Positions 10,123 to 19,973 of a DNA stretch of 64,000 bases are shown here, piece after piece. Source of the stretch: Prorocentrum cordatum (Eukaryota > Sar > Dinophyceae > Prorocentrales > Prorocentraceae); assembly GCA_963575745.1 (NCBI GenBank), contig CAUYUJ010014769.1, positions 261,742-325,741 on the forward strand, given 5' to 3'. A program made the translations under genes and the position numbers. The notes under the pieces were generated by a model. The model did not search any database. It was not told the origin of the DNA and saw only the letters and a program-made list of their open reading frames with translations. Every line of letters begins with the position of its first letter. Position 1 is the stretch's first letter.

Positions 10123-10599
10123 CATGCTGGGCGGCGCTCCCTGAGAAAGCTGATGAGAACAAGGGGGTGGGAGGATGCGGAGAACACGTGGGAAGATGAT
10201 ACTGATAATGGTGAGGAGGCGGAGGAGGAGGATGAGGAGGAGGAGGAATGCACAGAGGGACATGAGAAGTAAGGCGAGGACGACACGGAGAACGGTGCTG
10301 CAGATGAGGGGTCGGGTGGGGGGCAATAATGATGAGGGAATGAAGGTAAGGAGGAAACGGAGCATGAGTAGGCGATGGGGGCGAGAGTACGGCAATGAAG
10401 GCAGCGCGAAGGGTAACAGGGTGCGTCGGTTGATGAGGGCGCACGTTAGAAAAGGAAGGAGGGGCGCAATGTCGGCGAGGGTGACGATGCGAGGAGGGGA
10501 ATAAGGATACTGAGGAGGATGGAGGGGAGGATGAGCAGCGGGAGAACGATGAGGAGGACAATGATGATACGACCGAGGAGGATGGCCAGGAGGAGAAGG

Positions 10600-10607
10600 G
10601 AGGAGGG

Positions 10608-10646
<39 letters not shown>

Positions 10647-10920
10647 CGATGATGATGATGATGATGATGATGATGCGATGATGATGATGATGATGATGAG
10701 GAGGAGGAGGAGGAGGAGGAGGCGGATGAGGAGAAATGATGAGCAGGAGAAGGCAGAGGAGGAAGGAGCGCGAGGAGGATGAGAGCGAGGAGGAGCTAGG
10801 AGGAGGAGGAGTATGATCGAGGAGGAGGAGGAGGAGGAGGAGGAGGGTGAGGAGCTTCGAAGCGGAGGAGAAGGAGAGACATAACGAAAGGAGGAGGAGG
10901 CGGAGGAGGAGGAGGAGGAG
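10600..10920. repeat. GAT then GGA triplet arrays
   Basis: A GAT array (about 10605-10698) passes directly into GGA-rich arrays (10699-10920). Confidence 0.95.
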
Positions 10921-10936
10921 GCACCTTCCAACAGTC

Positions 10937-11019
10937 GGGCTGGCCGTCGGGCTGGCCGACGAACTGGGCGTTGGGCTGGGCGTCGGGCTGGGCGTCGGGC
11001 TGGGCATCGGGCTGGGTTG
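10937..11019. repeat. 12-bp minisatellite
   Basis: About seven copies of GTCGGGCTGGGC, a half-length relative of the 24-bp unit at 9775-10050. Confidence 0.9.
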
Positions 11020-11059
11020 GAGCCGATATGGGCCACGGATCCGCTCGAGTGATGTTGGC

Positions 11060-11119
11060 CAACAGCACCAGCGCAACACTAGCAGCACTAGTGCTGCTAG
11101 TGTTGCGCTGGTGCTGTTG
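11060..11119. repeat. Perfect 60-bp palindrome
   Basis: Arms 11060-11089 and 11090-11119 are exact reverse complements with no loop, centred on CACTAGTG. The arm starts CAACAGCACCAGCGC. Confidence 0.97.
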
Positions 11120-11852
11120 ACCGCTTGATGTTTAGCTGTTTGCTTTTTGCTCTGCTGCTCGCTGGTGTTGTGCTGGTGCTGACGATTACAACAAACGACG
11201 ACGGATACGCTCACGACGACGCTGTCAACGACGATGCCGCCGCCGACGATGACAACAAAAACGACGACGGCTGCGACGACGACTTCGACGGCGACGACGG
11301 CGGCGGCGCGACGGCGACGTCGACTTCTGAATGCCGACGAAAACAACACCACACGACACGACAACGCGCAGCCATCTTCGCGCTCACAGTTTGCACCAGG
11401 GGACGCTAGGAGTAGGAGGAGGAGGAGGAGGAGGAGAAGGAGGAGGAGGAAGAGGAGGGGGAGAGGAAGAGAAGGTCTATATGAGGATGAGGAGGTCGAA
11501 CAGGAAGAGGAGGAGAAGGAGGAGGAGGAAGAGGAGGGGGAGGACGATGGATCGATCAAGGAGAACCGTGGCACTCCAGACCCGCGCGTCAGAGAGGACC
11601 GACTGCTCTAATAATAGGCCTTCAATGTAACGCATAAGTGCAGACATGGATATACACAAGACAAATGTTCATGCATACGCTCATACATACAGACATACAC
11701 AGTAGCTCACCGACAATACATACACGAATGACCTTAACATATTGTTACATGTCGTTCTGTCATCATCACTATACCTAACGCACATGTACGTCCTCTCCAA
11801 CCATAGTGTCGGGAGCACGCTCGCATATAGTTTTCTGATAATTCAAGAACAA
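11120..11852. other. No supported gene; ACG-rich and GGA tracts
   Basis: CGACGA-type triplets occur at 11190-11310 and GGA arrays at 11412-11545. The 11600-11850 part is ordinary mixed sequence with no protein-like frame. Confidence 0.5.
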
Positions 11853-11925
11853 TTCAACGACATCCGAAGGACATCCAAAGACATCCGAAGACATCCAAAG
11901 ACATCCGAAGACATCAACAAACCCT
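11853..11925. repeat. Decamer array, reverse orientation
   Basis: Seven or so copies of GACATCCGAA / GACATCCAAA. The reverse complement (GGATGTCTTC) is a close relative of the decamer at 381-755. Confidence 0.85.
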
Positions 11926-12011
11926 TCAGAAACGTCAGAAAACCTTCCTTCCGGAAGGTGCGGAAGGTGGAGGGCGAGGGGAGCCCAGGCCCCCTAAAAT
12001 TGCCCCTGAAG

Positions 12012-12205
12012 GCCTCCCGCTCGACCCGGAGCGCCGCCACCAGCGCCGCGTAGTCGGCGAGCGCCTGCGCGGTGGTGCAATAGGCCCAGCAGTTCTGCGT
12101 CCCCTGCAAGCACGGATGCGACAGCGGCTCGAAGCGGTGCTCCGCGAACACGAGGAGAGCCCCCATGCCCGGGCGCGCCGATGAGGGGCCCACGAGGTCC
12201 AGGCT
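12012..12205 (-). CDS. Peptidase S28 family, internal exon (partial)
   Basis: The frame contains MGALLVFAEHRF and then YCTTAQALADYAALVAAL. This matches the S28 serine peptidase segment (prolyl carboxypeptidase/DPP7 family) in which a conserved ALLVFAEHRYYG is followed by a T-x-x-QALADYA helix. The usual YYG after EHR is replaced here by FEP, and a Cys-rich insert (CLQGTQNCWAYC) lies between the two motifs. The exon probably begins after CACAG near 12206 and ends near 12012. The next expected element, the GGSYGG nucleophile motif, is not seen in any frame downstream (11.99-9.4 kb). The gene is therefore broken, or its remaining exons lie elsewhere. Family assignment is fairly secure; activity is doubtful. 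Confidence 0.65.
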
Positions 12206-12244
12206 GTGCCATTTTTCACGCGAGCTGGTCTCGTGCATTCTTCC

Positions 12245-12500
12245 TCGAGTTCGGCCTCCGGGGACCGTGCCCCGGGGCCATCAAAAACGGACCCGCTGTG
12301 AAGCGGCCGGGGGATCCGGGGCCGCCGATTGAAAACCCAGACCAACTTCAGGGATTTTTCACGTCAAGCGTTGCCGCCCAGTTCCGGGCCCTGGGACCAT
12401 CACGAATCGATCCGGCTCGGAAAATGCATCAGAAAGATGGGATCTCCCTAGACATGCGACGTCTTGATTTTCTCAATACGGGGTCCCTGGAAGTGCCGAC
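12245..12500. repeat. Dispersed GGGCCC/CGGCTC repeat copies
   Basis: Two copies of a short dispersed repeat with a GGGCCCTGGGACC-like core followed by CCGGCTCGGAAAATG. Related copies occur near 20945, 21575, 38150, 43590 and 62830. Within the S28 gene model this lies in the intron between 12205 and 13213. Confidence 0.5.
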
Positions 12501-12908
12501 CCGTTCCCCGGGATTGATGGTCCCGACCTTAATGGGTTCTGGAAGCGATAGGTTCCGACGCCGTCTTTTTATCGATTTCGTCGCCGTTTTGTTACCAGTT
12601 CCGGCTTCGGTTCCCTGGAGCCGTTTTGCCCCAGCGAGGGCCCCCCCAGAGGCCGAAAACGGCCAAAAACCTCCCGTTGTGATTTTGTTACAGCGCGATC
12701 ATGCCTGGGTCCAGGGCTCCGGTCGTGACCTGTTGCGGTGTTGCGACTCTGGTTCCAGTGTCGGATCCCAGGGGCGGGGCTCAGAAAGATGGGGGAGTGG
12801 CGCATCGTGGCCCGAGGCAAATGCGCGGGCGGGGGGAGGAACCCAAACAGGGAGCGCACTGAAAGAAGAAGCGGGGGCCATGAGATCTGAGAGATCATGG
12901 CCCCGGTC

Positions 12909-12981
12909 ATGACAGCCACACACACACACACGCACATACACACAAACAAACACACACAGACACACACACACACACACACAG

Positions 12982-13011
<30 letters not shown>
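12909..13011. repeat. (CA)n tract
   Basis: About 100 bp of CA dinucleotide with GA and AA interruptions, in the predicted S28 intron. A shorter CA tract sits at 13149-13174, just beyond the exon edge. Confidence 0.95.
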
Positions 13012-13015
<4 letters not shown>

Positions 13016-13212
13016 CTGGCAGCGCGGCTCCGATATCGCAGCGACAAGGCGGAGCAGGTCGAAAAGCAGCAAGAGTGTGCGCGCGACTAGGAGCGCCTGA
13101 ACTCTCAGACACCGCTCAGGACCCCGCAGCCGGCCGCCACAAGTCATCCACACACACACACACACACACACACACGCCGCACACCCTGAGTCCTCATCCC
13201 CCTCTTAGACGC

Positions 13213-13461
13213 CCCCGACATGCGGCCCCCCATCTCCCACATGAGCCCTGTGTTGTTGACGTACACGTCCAGCGGCGACTCGTTGCCGGTGTAGAAAAAG
13301 ATCGGCCCCCGCGAGCCCGACCCCGAGTGCCAGAAGCCGTCGTAGAGGCAATACCTCTGGGCGAACGTCCCCCCCTGGCCGCCGAAGTGGTCCAGCCGCT
13401 GCTCGAACGTCCTCCACGTGCAGTTTGCCGTCGAGGGCCTCCCGGGCGCACCAGCGGAGCC
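13213..13461 (-). CDS. Peptidase S28 family, N-terminal catalytic-domain exon
   Basis: Begins after a good acceptor (ATCCAG at 13462-13467) and covers about 83 codons. Motifs in order: FEQRLDHFGG, TFAQRYCLYDGFW, GPIFFYTGNESPLDVYVNNT, GLMWEMG. These are hallmarks of the S28 N-terminus (QRLDHF, QRY, PIFFYTGNE, NTGLMWE). The family comprises secreted or lysosomal serine peptidases that cleave after proline or release N-terminal dipeptides. The next exon in family order is at 12012-12205. The exon ends at or near MSG (about 13213), where GC- or GT-type donors are possible. Family call is strong; exon edges are by eye. Confidence 0.8.
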
Positions 13462-13546
13462 CTGGATCACGTGAGCCGGGCGCCTCCACGGTGCAGGCCT
13501 CGGGGACCCCCCCCCGACGTCGCCTCGGAAGCCTCCATGGCTCCAC

Positions 13547-13625
13547 CACGCAGCGTGTTCAACCCAGGCGTGTTGAACACGTCGATGACGCGCTGCGTTT
13601 CAGCACGCAGCGTGTCAGGGCAGCT
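13547..13625. repeat. Dispersed repeat, CACGCAGCGTGTTCAACC family
   Basis: An approximately 80-bp segment begins ACGCAGCGTGTTCAACC and ends AGGGCAGCT. A second copy is at 62047-62125. Internally it carries a GTGTTCAAC/GTTGAACAC inverted repeat. Confidence 0.6.
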
Positions 13626-14084
13626 CGAGCTCTTGAGGAATCCCGAGGTCCCGAGCCTCTGGGGACCCTGGAGGCTTTCGGGGGCCTCCCCGGGGCCCAG
13701 AAGAGGTCACCAAGTCGGCTGCGTGCACGAAAGAGTGCCCATAGGCAAGAGTGACCTCTGGTGCTCGGCTTTAGGCTGCCGCCAGAGACGGCGCCAAATC
13801 CAGGCGCGCCAGCTCACGAAGGGTTGCTGGTATGCGCAGTCGACCAGACAAGTTACGGCGGGTTCGTGTCGTGAAGACGTCGGCGTTGGGCTCTGACACA
13901 GCGCGGATCGCTCAACCCTGCGCTATCGCGGCCTCCCGACTGCGCAGATCACCTCATCGATGCCTGTCGGCCGACCCTGCGCCACTGGCAGCGCGACCAG
14001 CCTCAAACGCCTCCACTGGGGTCGCCGAAGCGTCGGCACGGCACGAGCCTGCCGCAAAAAAAATACACAAATCACCCGCGAGGG

Positions 14085-14175
14085 ACGCCTCCCCGGCGCC
14101 CCGCCCCGCACGAGCCGCAGCAGCGCTGGCAGCAGCAGCACGGCCGCTCCGCCCGCCGCGCCCATCGCGCCCATC
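14085..14175 (-). CDS. Candidate signal-peptide exon of the S28 gene
   Basis: Minus-strand frame starting with Met: MGAMGAAGGAAVLLLPALLR, then LVRGGAPG. This is a short N-region, a hydrophobic core and a small-residue end, as expected of a signal peptide. It ends before a possible GTGATT donor near 14075. Its position about 600 bp upstream of the QRLDHF exon on the same strand suits a secreted S28 peptidase. Linkage by splicing is inferred and the frame across the junction was not confirmed. Confidence 0.35.
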
Positions 14176-14179
14176 GCGG

Positions 14180-14655
14180 CGGCGCCGACGCCGCGGTGCG
14201 CACGGCCTCCCTCGAGCTGCGAGGAGGACCTGGGGCAGCCGCAGGGGGATGCCCGAGAGCCCCTACAAGAGCATTGCGAAACCATGCTGGGAGTCTCTGT
14301 GGATGCCGCGCTCATGGAAGGCTCTTGGCGGTTTCTGGCGGGGTGGACTCTTGGAAGCCTCTTGGAGCTTCTTGGGAAGGTCCTGGTGGCCTCTTGGGAC
14401 TTCTGGGGGGCGCCTCGAGGGCCTTCCTGGGGCTCTTGGCGTCTTACGGGGCGGAAGGCTCGAAATGTCCGCTCGAATCCCCGCTCTTGCTCCTCACTTG
14501 GGGACGTCTCGAAGGCCTCTTGGGCCGTCTTGGCGCTCTCTCGGGTCGTACTGCAACCGTCAAGGGGGCAGATTGGGCTGTTTTGGCGCTTTCTTGGGCA
14601 ATTCGTCCTGGAGTATTGACAGGCCGAAAACACGATAACGCCAATACATCCATGC
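14180..14655. other. CTCTTGG-rich unique sequence, no supported gene
   Basis: The plus strand repeats a loose CTCTTGGG / CTTCTTGGG phrase (14320-14560). A similar phrase recurs at 16745-16930. No protein-like frame. Confidence 0.4.
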
Positions 14656-14686
<31 letters not shown>

Positions 14687-14700
14687 TGTATGTTTATATA

Positions 14701-14739
<39 letters not shown>

Positions 14740-14765
14740 ATGTGTGTATATATGATATATGATAC
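14655..14765. repeat. (AT)n tract
   Basis: AT dinucleotide runs with GTATGT interruptions, ending in GTGTATATATGATATATG. Confidence 0.95.
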
Positions 14766-14962
14766 AAGTGGCACGTGTGTGCCCAGGCTCATACAACAAG
14801 CTGAAGGGGCGTTTGAAGCAGGAGTGACATGCAACAGCGAAGTCGCACTCGAGCGCAAGTGGGTTGCCACACCTTGCGATGTGTGTACCAGGGCCCCCCA
14901 GGAAGCCTCAGGAGGCCCGACTTGGATACCAGAAGAGGCTCCAGGAGGCCCCAGGATTGTGA

Positions 14963-15045
14963 GTGTTGTGTGTGTGTGTGTGTGATGTGTGCTTTGTGTG
15001 GTGCGTGCTTTTTTGTGTGTTGTCGTGTGTGTGTGTGTGTGTATG
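14963..15045. repeat. (GT)n tract
   Basis: GT dinucleotide runs at 14963-14985 and 15017-15045, with T-rich interruptions between. Confidence 0.9.
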
Positions 15046-15104
15046 TTATGTTTGTCTAGCGTGTGATGTGTTGGGCGTGATTTGTGTCTCTGTGTGTGCA
15101 TGTA

Positions 15105-15240
15105 GTTTTGAAGCCCCAGGAGGCCCCAGGAGGCCCCAGGCGGCCTCAGCAGGCCCAGGAGAACTCCAGGAGGCTCCGAGGCGGGGTCTGGGGGAAGGTA
15201 CCAGGAGGCCCCCAGGAGGCTCCGAGGAGGGGTCTGGGGC
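15105..15240. repeat. CCCCAGGAGG phrase repeats
   Basis: Degenerate repeats of CCCCAGGAGG and CCCAGGAGGC. A looser copy begins at 14895. Confidence 0.7.
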
Positions 15241-15523
15241 TCGATTTTGGGAGGATGTCTCAGGCGAAACCGCCATTCTCTGAGAATCGGGGTCAAAATT
15301 ATTGAAATTACCATGTGTTTTTGAAGGTTTTATGTTAAAATGTTGAAATTCCTATGTGTTTTTGGACCTCTCCTTCACGATCTGCGTGAGGGGTGCCACC
15401 GATTTTCAGAATTTCGAGGATGTCCCGAGCGAAACGGCCGGGAAAATCGAAGACGCACGCACGCACGGACGCACGGACGCATTAATCCCCTCTGAGCTCT
15501 ACTCCCTCGGAGAGGTGCGTATG

Positions 15524-15524
15524 A

Positions 15525-15585
<61 letters not shown>

Positions 15586-15600
15586 ATGTTATATATTATT
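15524..15600. repeat. (AT)n tract
   Basis: About 60 bp of pure AT dinucleotide followed by TATATT-type sequence. It lies directly before the foldback element at 15615. Confidence 0.97.
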
Positions 15601-15614
15601 GGTATATAATACAC

Positions 15615-16742
15615 ACATATGTGAGAGAGCGTGATCCACCGCCGCTTTACTGTGGAAAATTGCCAACCTTTTCCTCCGGAACCCGGGGGTCCCCCCCCCC
15701 CCCTCCCGGCAAAACCCCCCCTCCCCTAACCCCCCCCCCCCCCCCCCCTCGAAAACCGGGGGGGGGTCACTACCGGTTCGAACTCCCCCCCCCCCCCCCC
15801 CTCCTGATCCGGAAAACCGGGGGGGGTCACCACCGGTTGGAACCCCCCCCCCCCTCGAAAACCGGAGGGGGTCACTACCGATTCGACCCCCCCCCCACGC
15901 ACCGCCAGCAAACGACTCCCGGTCCCTACCACCGCTCGCATCACATCCCCCACTGTTGTTCCCAGCACCACTGTCCTCACCACCACTGTCCCCACTGGTT
16001 CCACCACCGTCCCTATTGTCCCCACCAATGCCCCCACCACTGTCGCACTGTCCCCACTGTTCCCACAACTGTTCCCACCACGGTTCCACTCTCCCCACTG
16101 TCTCCACGGACCCAACCACTGCCTATCCCCATTGTCCCCACTGTCCCACTGACTCCTCCGCTGTCCCACTGAGCTGTCCCACTGTTTCCACCACTGTCCC
16201 CACTGTCCCCACCACTGTCCCCACTGTACCTCTGTCCCATTGTCCCACCGCCGTCCTCGCCACCGCCTTTACCAGTGTCCCCACCACCATTGTACCCTCC
16301 ACTGTCCCAGTGTTTCCACCTCATTCCCACTGTCCCCACACCACTGTCCCCACCACCACCGTTCCCACCACTGTCCACTGTCCCCCCTGTTCCCACCATT
16401 GTCCCCACCACTGTCCCCACCACTACCGCCCCCACCACTGTCCCACTGTCCCCCCACTGTCCCCACCACTGTCCCGCTGTCCCCTCACCACTGTCCCCAC
16501 CAACACCGTCCCCACCACTGTCCGCACCCCCACTCGGTTTTCCACCTCGGTTTTCGAGGGGGGGGGGGGTTCGAACCGTAGTGACCCCCCCCCCCTTTTC
16601 ATGATGAGCTGGGGGGGGGGGGGTTCGAACCGGTAGTGACCCCCCCGGTTTTCCGGAGGGGGGGGGGGGGAGGGGTTCGAACCAGTAGTGACCCCCCCCG
16701 GTTTTCCGCCAGCAGCGGTAGAACACGCTCTTTCACATATGT
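15615..16742. mobile_element. Foldback-type element with long terminal inverted repeats
   Basis: The left end begins ACATATGTGAGAGAGCGTG and the right end, inverted, begins ACATATGTGAAAGAGCGTG. The following 15 bp also match (CCACCGCCGCT against CTACCGCTGCT). Inside each end lie three or four inverted copies of a block with GGGGTCACTACCGGTTCGAA flanked by C- and G-homopolymers (left 15745-15890, right 16535-16710). The centre (15940-16530) is a CCACTGTCCC minisatellite. No transposase is present, so it would be non-autonomous. No clear target duplication was found. Confidence 0.7.
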
Positions 16743-16744
16743 CT

Positions 16745-17025
16745 ATAAAAACTGTTGGCCTCCTGGGGGCCCTCTTGACGGTCCTCTTGGTGCTCTTTTG
16801 GAACGTTTTGGGACCCTCTTGGGCCTTTTCGAAGTTATCTTGGGCTTCTTCCAGTGCTCTTGGGCCGTCTCGGGCCCTCCTGACGCGCCTTGAAAGCATC
16901 TCTGGCCTCTCGCGGCCGTCTTGAGACTCTCCCCAGGCGCTCTCGGAAGCCCCTGCGGCGAGGAGCCCGGAAACTTACGAAGGGGGCACCTCGGTGGAAC
17001 CCTAACCCCGGCATCTCCCATACAT
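16745..17025. other. No supported gene
   Basis: CTCTTGGG-phrase sequence resembling 14320-14560, then unique sequence with no protein-like frame. Confidence 0.4.
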
Positions 17026-17026
17026 A

Positions 17027-17170
17027 TATATATATATATATATACATATGTAAACATGTGTACACATATGTATGTGTACATATGTGTGTATGCGTGTCTG
17101 TGTATAGACATGCACATGTCAATGTGCACCTATATGTATACATGAAAGTATGCATATATACACATATAGC
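17027..17170. repeat. AT/ACATATGT-rich tract
   Basis: A short AT run (17027-17046) is followed by degenerate TATGTGTACATATG repeats. Confidence 0.8.
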
Positions 17171-17394
17171 GAGAGGCATCACTCGACGAGAGCACAATCT
17201 GTTGTACTGTATCGAACCATGTCATTTTACATCATGATGTTCCCCAGGCGATGCTCGCAAATAGGGGTTCAAACTTCTCTCATAAAGAAGGCCTGTGTGT
17301 CTGTCCAGCCAGCCTTTGGCCACCAATCGCCACCCGTCGCCGCCACCCGTCTGGGCCTGTGCTTCGGTCTGGCTGGCTTGCGTCGCCGTTCGCC

Positions 17395-18120
17395 ACCACA
17401 TAACAAAAATTGCACCACAAAGCGTACACCACAGACATCGCACCACATAAGCACCACATAGCTTACATCACATAGATTGCTTATCATAGATTGCACCACG
17501 CAGTTTTCACCACGCATATAGCACCTCATCTGTTCAATGTTAGCCAGCGTGGACCCCAAACAGCGTGTTTGTAGCAATCGTTGCGGCGCAACCTACGTGG
17601 TGCAATCTACGTGGTGCAAGATATGTTTTGCACTCTATGTGGTGCAACACATGTTGTGCAACCCATGTGGTGCAATCTACGCGGTCCAATATGTGTTGTG
17701 CAAGCTACGCGGTGCAGTTGCAGTCTAAGTGGTGCAACCTGTGTGGCGCAGCATATGTTGTGCAATGATTGTGCTGCGATGTACGTGCTGCAAACTATGT
17801 GGTGCAAACTATGTTGTGCAGAATATATCGTGCAATATATGTCGTGTAGTTCGTCTGGTGCAACCTACGAGGTTCAAAATATGGTATGCAAGCTACGTGG
17901 TGCAGAAACGTGTTGCAGTCTACCTGGTGCAATATATGTCGTGCATCGTTGCGGCGGAATATATGTTGTACACTCTACATGCTGCAGGTCTACGTAGTGC
18001 AACCCGTTTGGTGCAATCGATGCGTTTCAATTCATGTGGTGCAACCGATGTTTCTCACTGGGCGTGGTGCAATAAATGGGGTGCTTCTCATGTCGTGCAA
18101 TCAATCACTTGCTCAACTTG
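17395..18120. repeat. Divergent array of a GTGGTGCAA phrase
   Basis: From about 17580 to 18115 the plus strand repeats a degenerate phrase near TATGTGGTGCAA, with spacing mostly 10-13 bp. From 17395 to 17525 the same phrase runs in reverse (TTGCACCACATA). The two halves face away from a centre near 17530-17580. Plus-strand frames read CGATYVVQ-like repeats and are not taken as genes. Related short arrays are at 19535-19650 and 47380-47465. Confidence 0.9.
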
Positions 18121-18217
18121 AAGCTGTCTTCTCCACTGCTCGTGCAAACATTCCACCCTCCCACCCGCAACTTGGTCGCAAGACCTCTTAAAACCGTGAC
18201 AGCAGGTACCAAATGGC

Positions 18218-18784
18218 ACTTGGCAACGACACCGACGCCGACGACGACAGCGACAACGACGACGACGACGACGACGCCGCCGACCACGACTACGACGACG
18301 CCGACGACGTCTCCAACAACTTCGACGACGACGCCAACGACGACGACGACGACGACGACGACACCAACGACGACGACGACGCCGACGCCGACGCCGACGA
18401 CGACGACGATAACAACGCCGACGACAACGACGACGACACCGACGACGATGACGACGACGACGACGACGGCAACGAAGACGACGACGACGAGGGAGGAGGG
18501 AAGACGACGACGGCGACAACGACGACAACGACGAGGGAGGAGGGAGGACGGCGACGACGCGAACGACGAAGGAGGGAGGACGGCGACGCCGACGACGACA
18601 ACGACGAGGGAGGAGGGAAGACGACGACGACGACGGCGACGAAATAGGAGGGACGACGACGAGACGCCGACGACGGACGACGACGACGACGAGGGAGGAG
18701 GAAGGACGATCACGGCGACAACGACGACGGAAACGACGACGACGCCGGAGAGGACGACGGCGACGACGACGAGGAACGACAGAG

Positions 18785-18816
<32 letters not shown>

Positions 18817-18862
18817 GGGAGGGAGGACGGCGACGACGACGACAACGACGACGCAAGAGCGC
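18218..18862. repeat. (GAC)n array
   Basis: An approximately 640-bp array of GAC/ACG triplets. GAGGGAGGAGG interruptions recur at 18490, 18529, 18569, 18607 and 18694. It yields artefactual poly-Asp, poly-Thr and poly-Arg frames. Confidence 0.95.
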
Positions 18863-18888
18863 GCGGGCACGCTTTTGTTGAAATTCCG

Positions 18889-19315
18889 TGTTGCGAAACC
18901 ATGTGCTTTTTTTTGTAAACTCGATTTTGAAATCTTTCCGAAACCGAGAGTTTTTGAAGGATTTCGGCATGCACGCGCGACGGCGCGCGCGCGCGCACTT
19001 CGTCCCATTTGTTGCAGAGCATTCTCGCAACGGCACGCGCGCAAGGGCGTTCGAAAGATTTCGACATGCGCGCGCGAAGCCCGTTTGGTAGTTTTTTTTT
19101 GCCAACTTCGAAAAATCGTTGTCTTAAGATTTCGCAAGAGCGCGCGCGTAAGCTTTTTTAGGGAATCAGTGCTGCGAAACCCTGTGTTTATGTATGTGGT
19201 TTGGAAGCTCGATTTTGATATCCTTCCGAAACCGAAGGTTTTTGAAGGATTTCGGCATGCGCGCGCGACGACGCGCGCGTGCGCACTTCGTCCCATCTTT
19301 TGCAAGGGCTTATTG
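18889..19315. repeat. 288-bp-spaced direct duplication with CG-alternating tracts
   Basis: Segments 18889-19015 and about 19165-19310 are similar: TGCGAAACC, CTCGATTTTGA, CCTTCCGAAACCGA, TTTTTGAAGGATTTCGGCATG and CGCGCG runs recur in order. The AAGGATTTCGGCATG landmark repeats with a spacing of 288 bp. The spacer carries a third, partial relative. Confidence 0.85.
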
Positions 19316-19534
19316 AACACTTATGATTTTTGATGAACGAATGTGCGCGCATAGTATTTGTTGCAGAAGATGGCGGGGGGAGGGCGATACCGGTTTGGCT
19401 GGGATGATATGAATTCACAGGTAGGATGGACATTGGGTCAAAATCCTATGTGTTCTGCATCGGTTCCCGGGGGATCTTTAACCCCAGGGGGGGAGGGTGG
19501 TAGAACCTATTCTTTGTTTAAAAAGGAGAACAGA

Positions 19535-19650
19535 TGATGTGCACATGTTGTGCAAGCTATGTGGTGCAATCTATGTGGCGCAGTCTATGCGGTGCATTCT
19601 TTGTGGTGCAATCTATCTATGCGGTGCGATCTATGCTGTGCAATCCAGGG
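19535..19650. repeat. GTGGTGCAA phrase array, second block
   Basis: About nine degenerate plus-strand copies of TATGTGGTGCAA. Same family as 17395-18120. Confidence 0.85.
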
Positions 19651-19659
19651 CGGCGACGA

Positions 19660-19795
19660 GGCGGCGACGGGGCGGCGATGGCGGCCACATAGCCGCCAGA
19701 CCGAAGACGTAGCCTAGACGACCGGCGGAAACGAGGCGGCGACGGGGCGGCGACGGCGCCCACATAGCCACCAGACCGAAGGCACGGCCCAGCTC
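19660..19795. repeat. 72-bp tandem duplication
   Basis: Two copies of GAGGCGGCGACGGGGCGGCGA followed by CCACATAGCC and CCAGACCGAAG, about 71-72 bp apart. Confidence 0.85.
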
Positions 19796-19973
19796 CATAG
19801 AATAGACATGCACTCCTTTGTGCAGGCAGCGTTGGAGGAAAATGCACTCCACCCGCCCCCGGAGGATCGGCCCCCCCCCTGGCACACTGCAAAATACTCA
19901 TGACTCTGCCCCGTCGTTCATTTCCCATCTGAAGCCATACCATCCGCTTCACTTTCTCCACGTCTTCGTCTCG

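Noticed and set aside
9400-11574. A 724-codon minus-strand frame
   Set aside because: It is open because the 24-bp and 12-bp minisatellites, GGA/CTC and GAT arrays all have periods divisible by three. No segment has a recognisable domain.
17581-17997. Cys/Val-rich 138-residue frame (CGATYVVQ repeats)
   Set aside because: It follows the degenerate GTGGTGCAA phrase array; neighbouring frames of the same strand are equally open and the array also runs in reverse.
18088-19320. 410-codon Arg/Ser-rich minus-strand frame
   Set aside because: Produced by the GAC array plus the CG-rich duplication; no protein-like core.
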